A DNA stretch of 64,000 bases, taken from contig NW_025939587.1 of assembly GCF_000764305.2 (NCBI RefSeq), positions 1 to 64,000 on the forward strand. The letters run 5' to 3'. This DNA comes from Hyalella azteca. Lineage: Eukaryota; Arthropoda; Malacostraca; Amphipoda; Hyalellidae. Shown here piece after piece: positions 62,790 through 64,000 of this stretch. Both the position numbers and the translations under genes were made by a program. The notes below the pieces were generated by a model. It was not told where the DNA came from. It was given only the letters and a program-made list of their open reading frames with translations, and searched no databases. The stretch's first letter is position 1. Each line of letters opens with the position of its first letter.

Positions 62790-63735
62790 AGTGAATAATT
62801 TTATGGCGTGCTCAGCAAAGAAGAACTCCAGAGTAAATGGCATATGCAATATGAAGTGACATGAATAAATAAATAAAAGTAAAAAAGTTGCGCGAAAAGA
62901 AGTGTGAGCATAATTTCTGAAATTATTAAGATGTAGTATGCGCCATCATGTGGCATACGCAATCGTGTGGCATGTAGTGGCACGCGCGATTGATAATCCG
63001 GTGCCACAAAAACGGCGAGCATTATTAATTTACTCTCTGCCGGGAGCACAGCCGTGCACCACCAATTTTGTGCACCAATAAGCCTTGAATCGAACGCCTT
63101 GGATCTCTCCGGACATCCACCAATCAGTCGTGAACCACTCTGCTTTGTCCTCTTCCGGCCTTGCATAAAACCTGACGTGCACCACAATGCCGCGAATCGA
63201 ATGTGATTTCCGGGCATCGTTAAATTACGTAATTCCACGTTCACCGCATCTGAGGTTAAGTTTCAGATAGCATAGTTATGTTCCAAAATTTATCGTCCAT
63301 CGACTAGTGGCCGTTTGACCGAGGGCTGGTTCGACGCACGGCCGAGATATGATTGTCGTGGATTCGGCAGAGAAGTTAATAAGGATGGAGCTTTTGTTAA
63401 AGATGTTGCATGCTGTGCCTGAGCCTGAGTTCAACAGCTTTTTTTTACGACGACGTGCTCGCAATTGCAAATTAATGTTCGTATTGGGATGTATATAAAC
63501 CCCGCCGCCTTATGTTTTCGAATGGGTTATAAGTTATAGAGGTGAGTGGAAAATAAGTTGAATGTTTGCGCTATCTTCCTGCCATGTCCAGAAGTGTTGA
63601 AGGCTACGTTCCGGAAGGCAGGAATCATGATGGTCCATTACACTCAGGCAGTGGTGGTCTTCTGCAGCCGACCCTGACTGCCACATAATCAATTGACAAG
63701 ACCACGAAGTTCTCAGTGCACTTAATTATCATGCA
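62790..63735. other. unannotated right flank
   Basis: Contains a 147-codon minus-strand frame (62801-63244) with no recognisable domain. I do not support a gene here. Confidence 0.4.
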
Positions 63736-63739
63736 TTAA

Positions 63740-63995
63740 CACATTGCAAGCATTACCACATGAATAACTTTCTTGGCATACTGCAACTACATGCTGCATG
63801 CCTAGCATACTACCACCACATACTGCATGCCTAGCATACTGGCACCTCATGCTGCATGCCCAGCATACTGCCACCACATGCTGCATGCCCAGCATACTGC
63901 CACCACATGCTGCATGCCTAGCATACTGCCACCACATGCTGCATGCCTAGCATACTACCACCACATTCTGCATGCCCAGCATACTGCAGCATTGT
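63740..63995. repeat. 29-bp minisatellite, about 8 copies
   Basis: Unit CCACCACATGCTGCATGCCC followed by AGCATACTG, running toward the window edge. Confidence 0.93.
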
Positions 63996-64000
63996 CATGT

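Noticed and set aside
62801..63244. 147-codon minus-strand frame
   Set aside because: No domain or splice structure. Ends in a hydrophobic AT-rich stretch typical of chance translation.
1..64000. tRNA or rRNA genes
   Set aside because: I looked for B-box-like GGTTCGA contexts and found only isolated matches without cloverleaf partners.

Overview
The window is eukaryotic, intron-rich and AT-rich, with short GC-rich exons, GT-AG introns, minisatellite arrays, a MITE family and a non-LTR retrotransposon tail. Both genes I can assemble are animal extracellular-matrix or axon-guidance genes, and the repeat style suggests an arthropod. A crustacean is my guess; nothing in the sequence proves it.

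Left part, minus strand (about 13.6 kb down to 4.2 kb): the 3' portion of an agrin-like heparan sulfate proteoglycan gene. Eleven exons join without a phase error and encode the end of LamG1, two EGF-like modules, LamG2, one EGF and LamG3, then a stop. The order LG1-EGF-EGF-LG2-EGF-LG3 and a LamG2 lacking the usual FxGC cysteine fit agrin better than perlecan. The first EGF carries an in-frame hydrophilic stretch of 248 codons between its third and fourth cysteines. The 5' part of the gene is not visible in the window.

Right part, plus strand (33.5 kb to 59.2 kb): a nearly complete unc-5 netrin receptor gene. Sixteen phase-compatible exons give a signal peptide, the first half of Ig1, Ig2, two thrombospondin type 1 repeats, a transmembrane segment, ZU5, UPA and a death domain. 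The second half of Ig1 is not found. The terminal exon lies in a roughly 737-bp tandem duplication whose first copy contains a truncated death-domain exon.

The two genes point away from each other. The 20 kb between them (13.9-33.4 kb) holds arrays, a MITE inside a coding-like fragment, and no exon I can support. The outer flanks (1-4.2 kb and 59.2-64 kb) are noncoding and rich in arrays.

The most unusual feature is that many minisatellites sit exactly on splice junctions. The repeat unit spans the exon end plus the donor, or the acceptor plus the exon start, so the splice site itself is multiplied. I see this at about a dozen of roughly 51 junctions in the two genes, on both strands, with unrelated units of 21, 28, 29, 33, 52, 55, 60, 69 and 79 bp. 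I know of no description of this as a general behaviour of a genome, and it is the best candidate here for something new.
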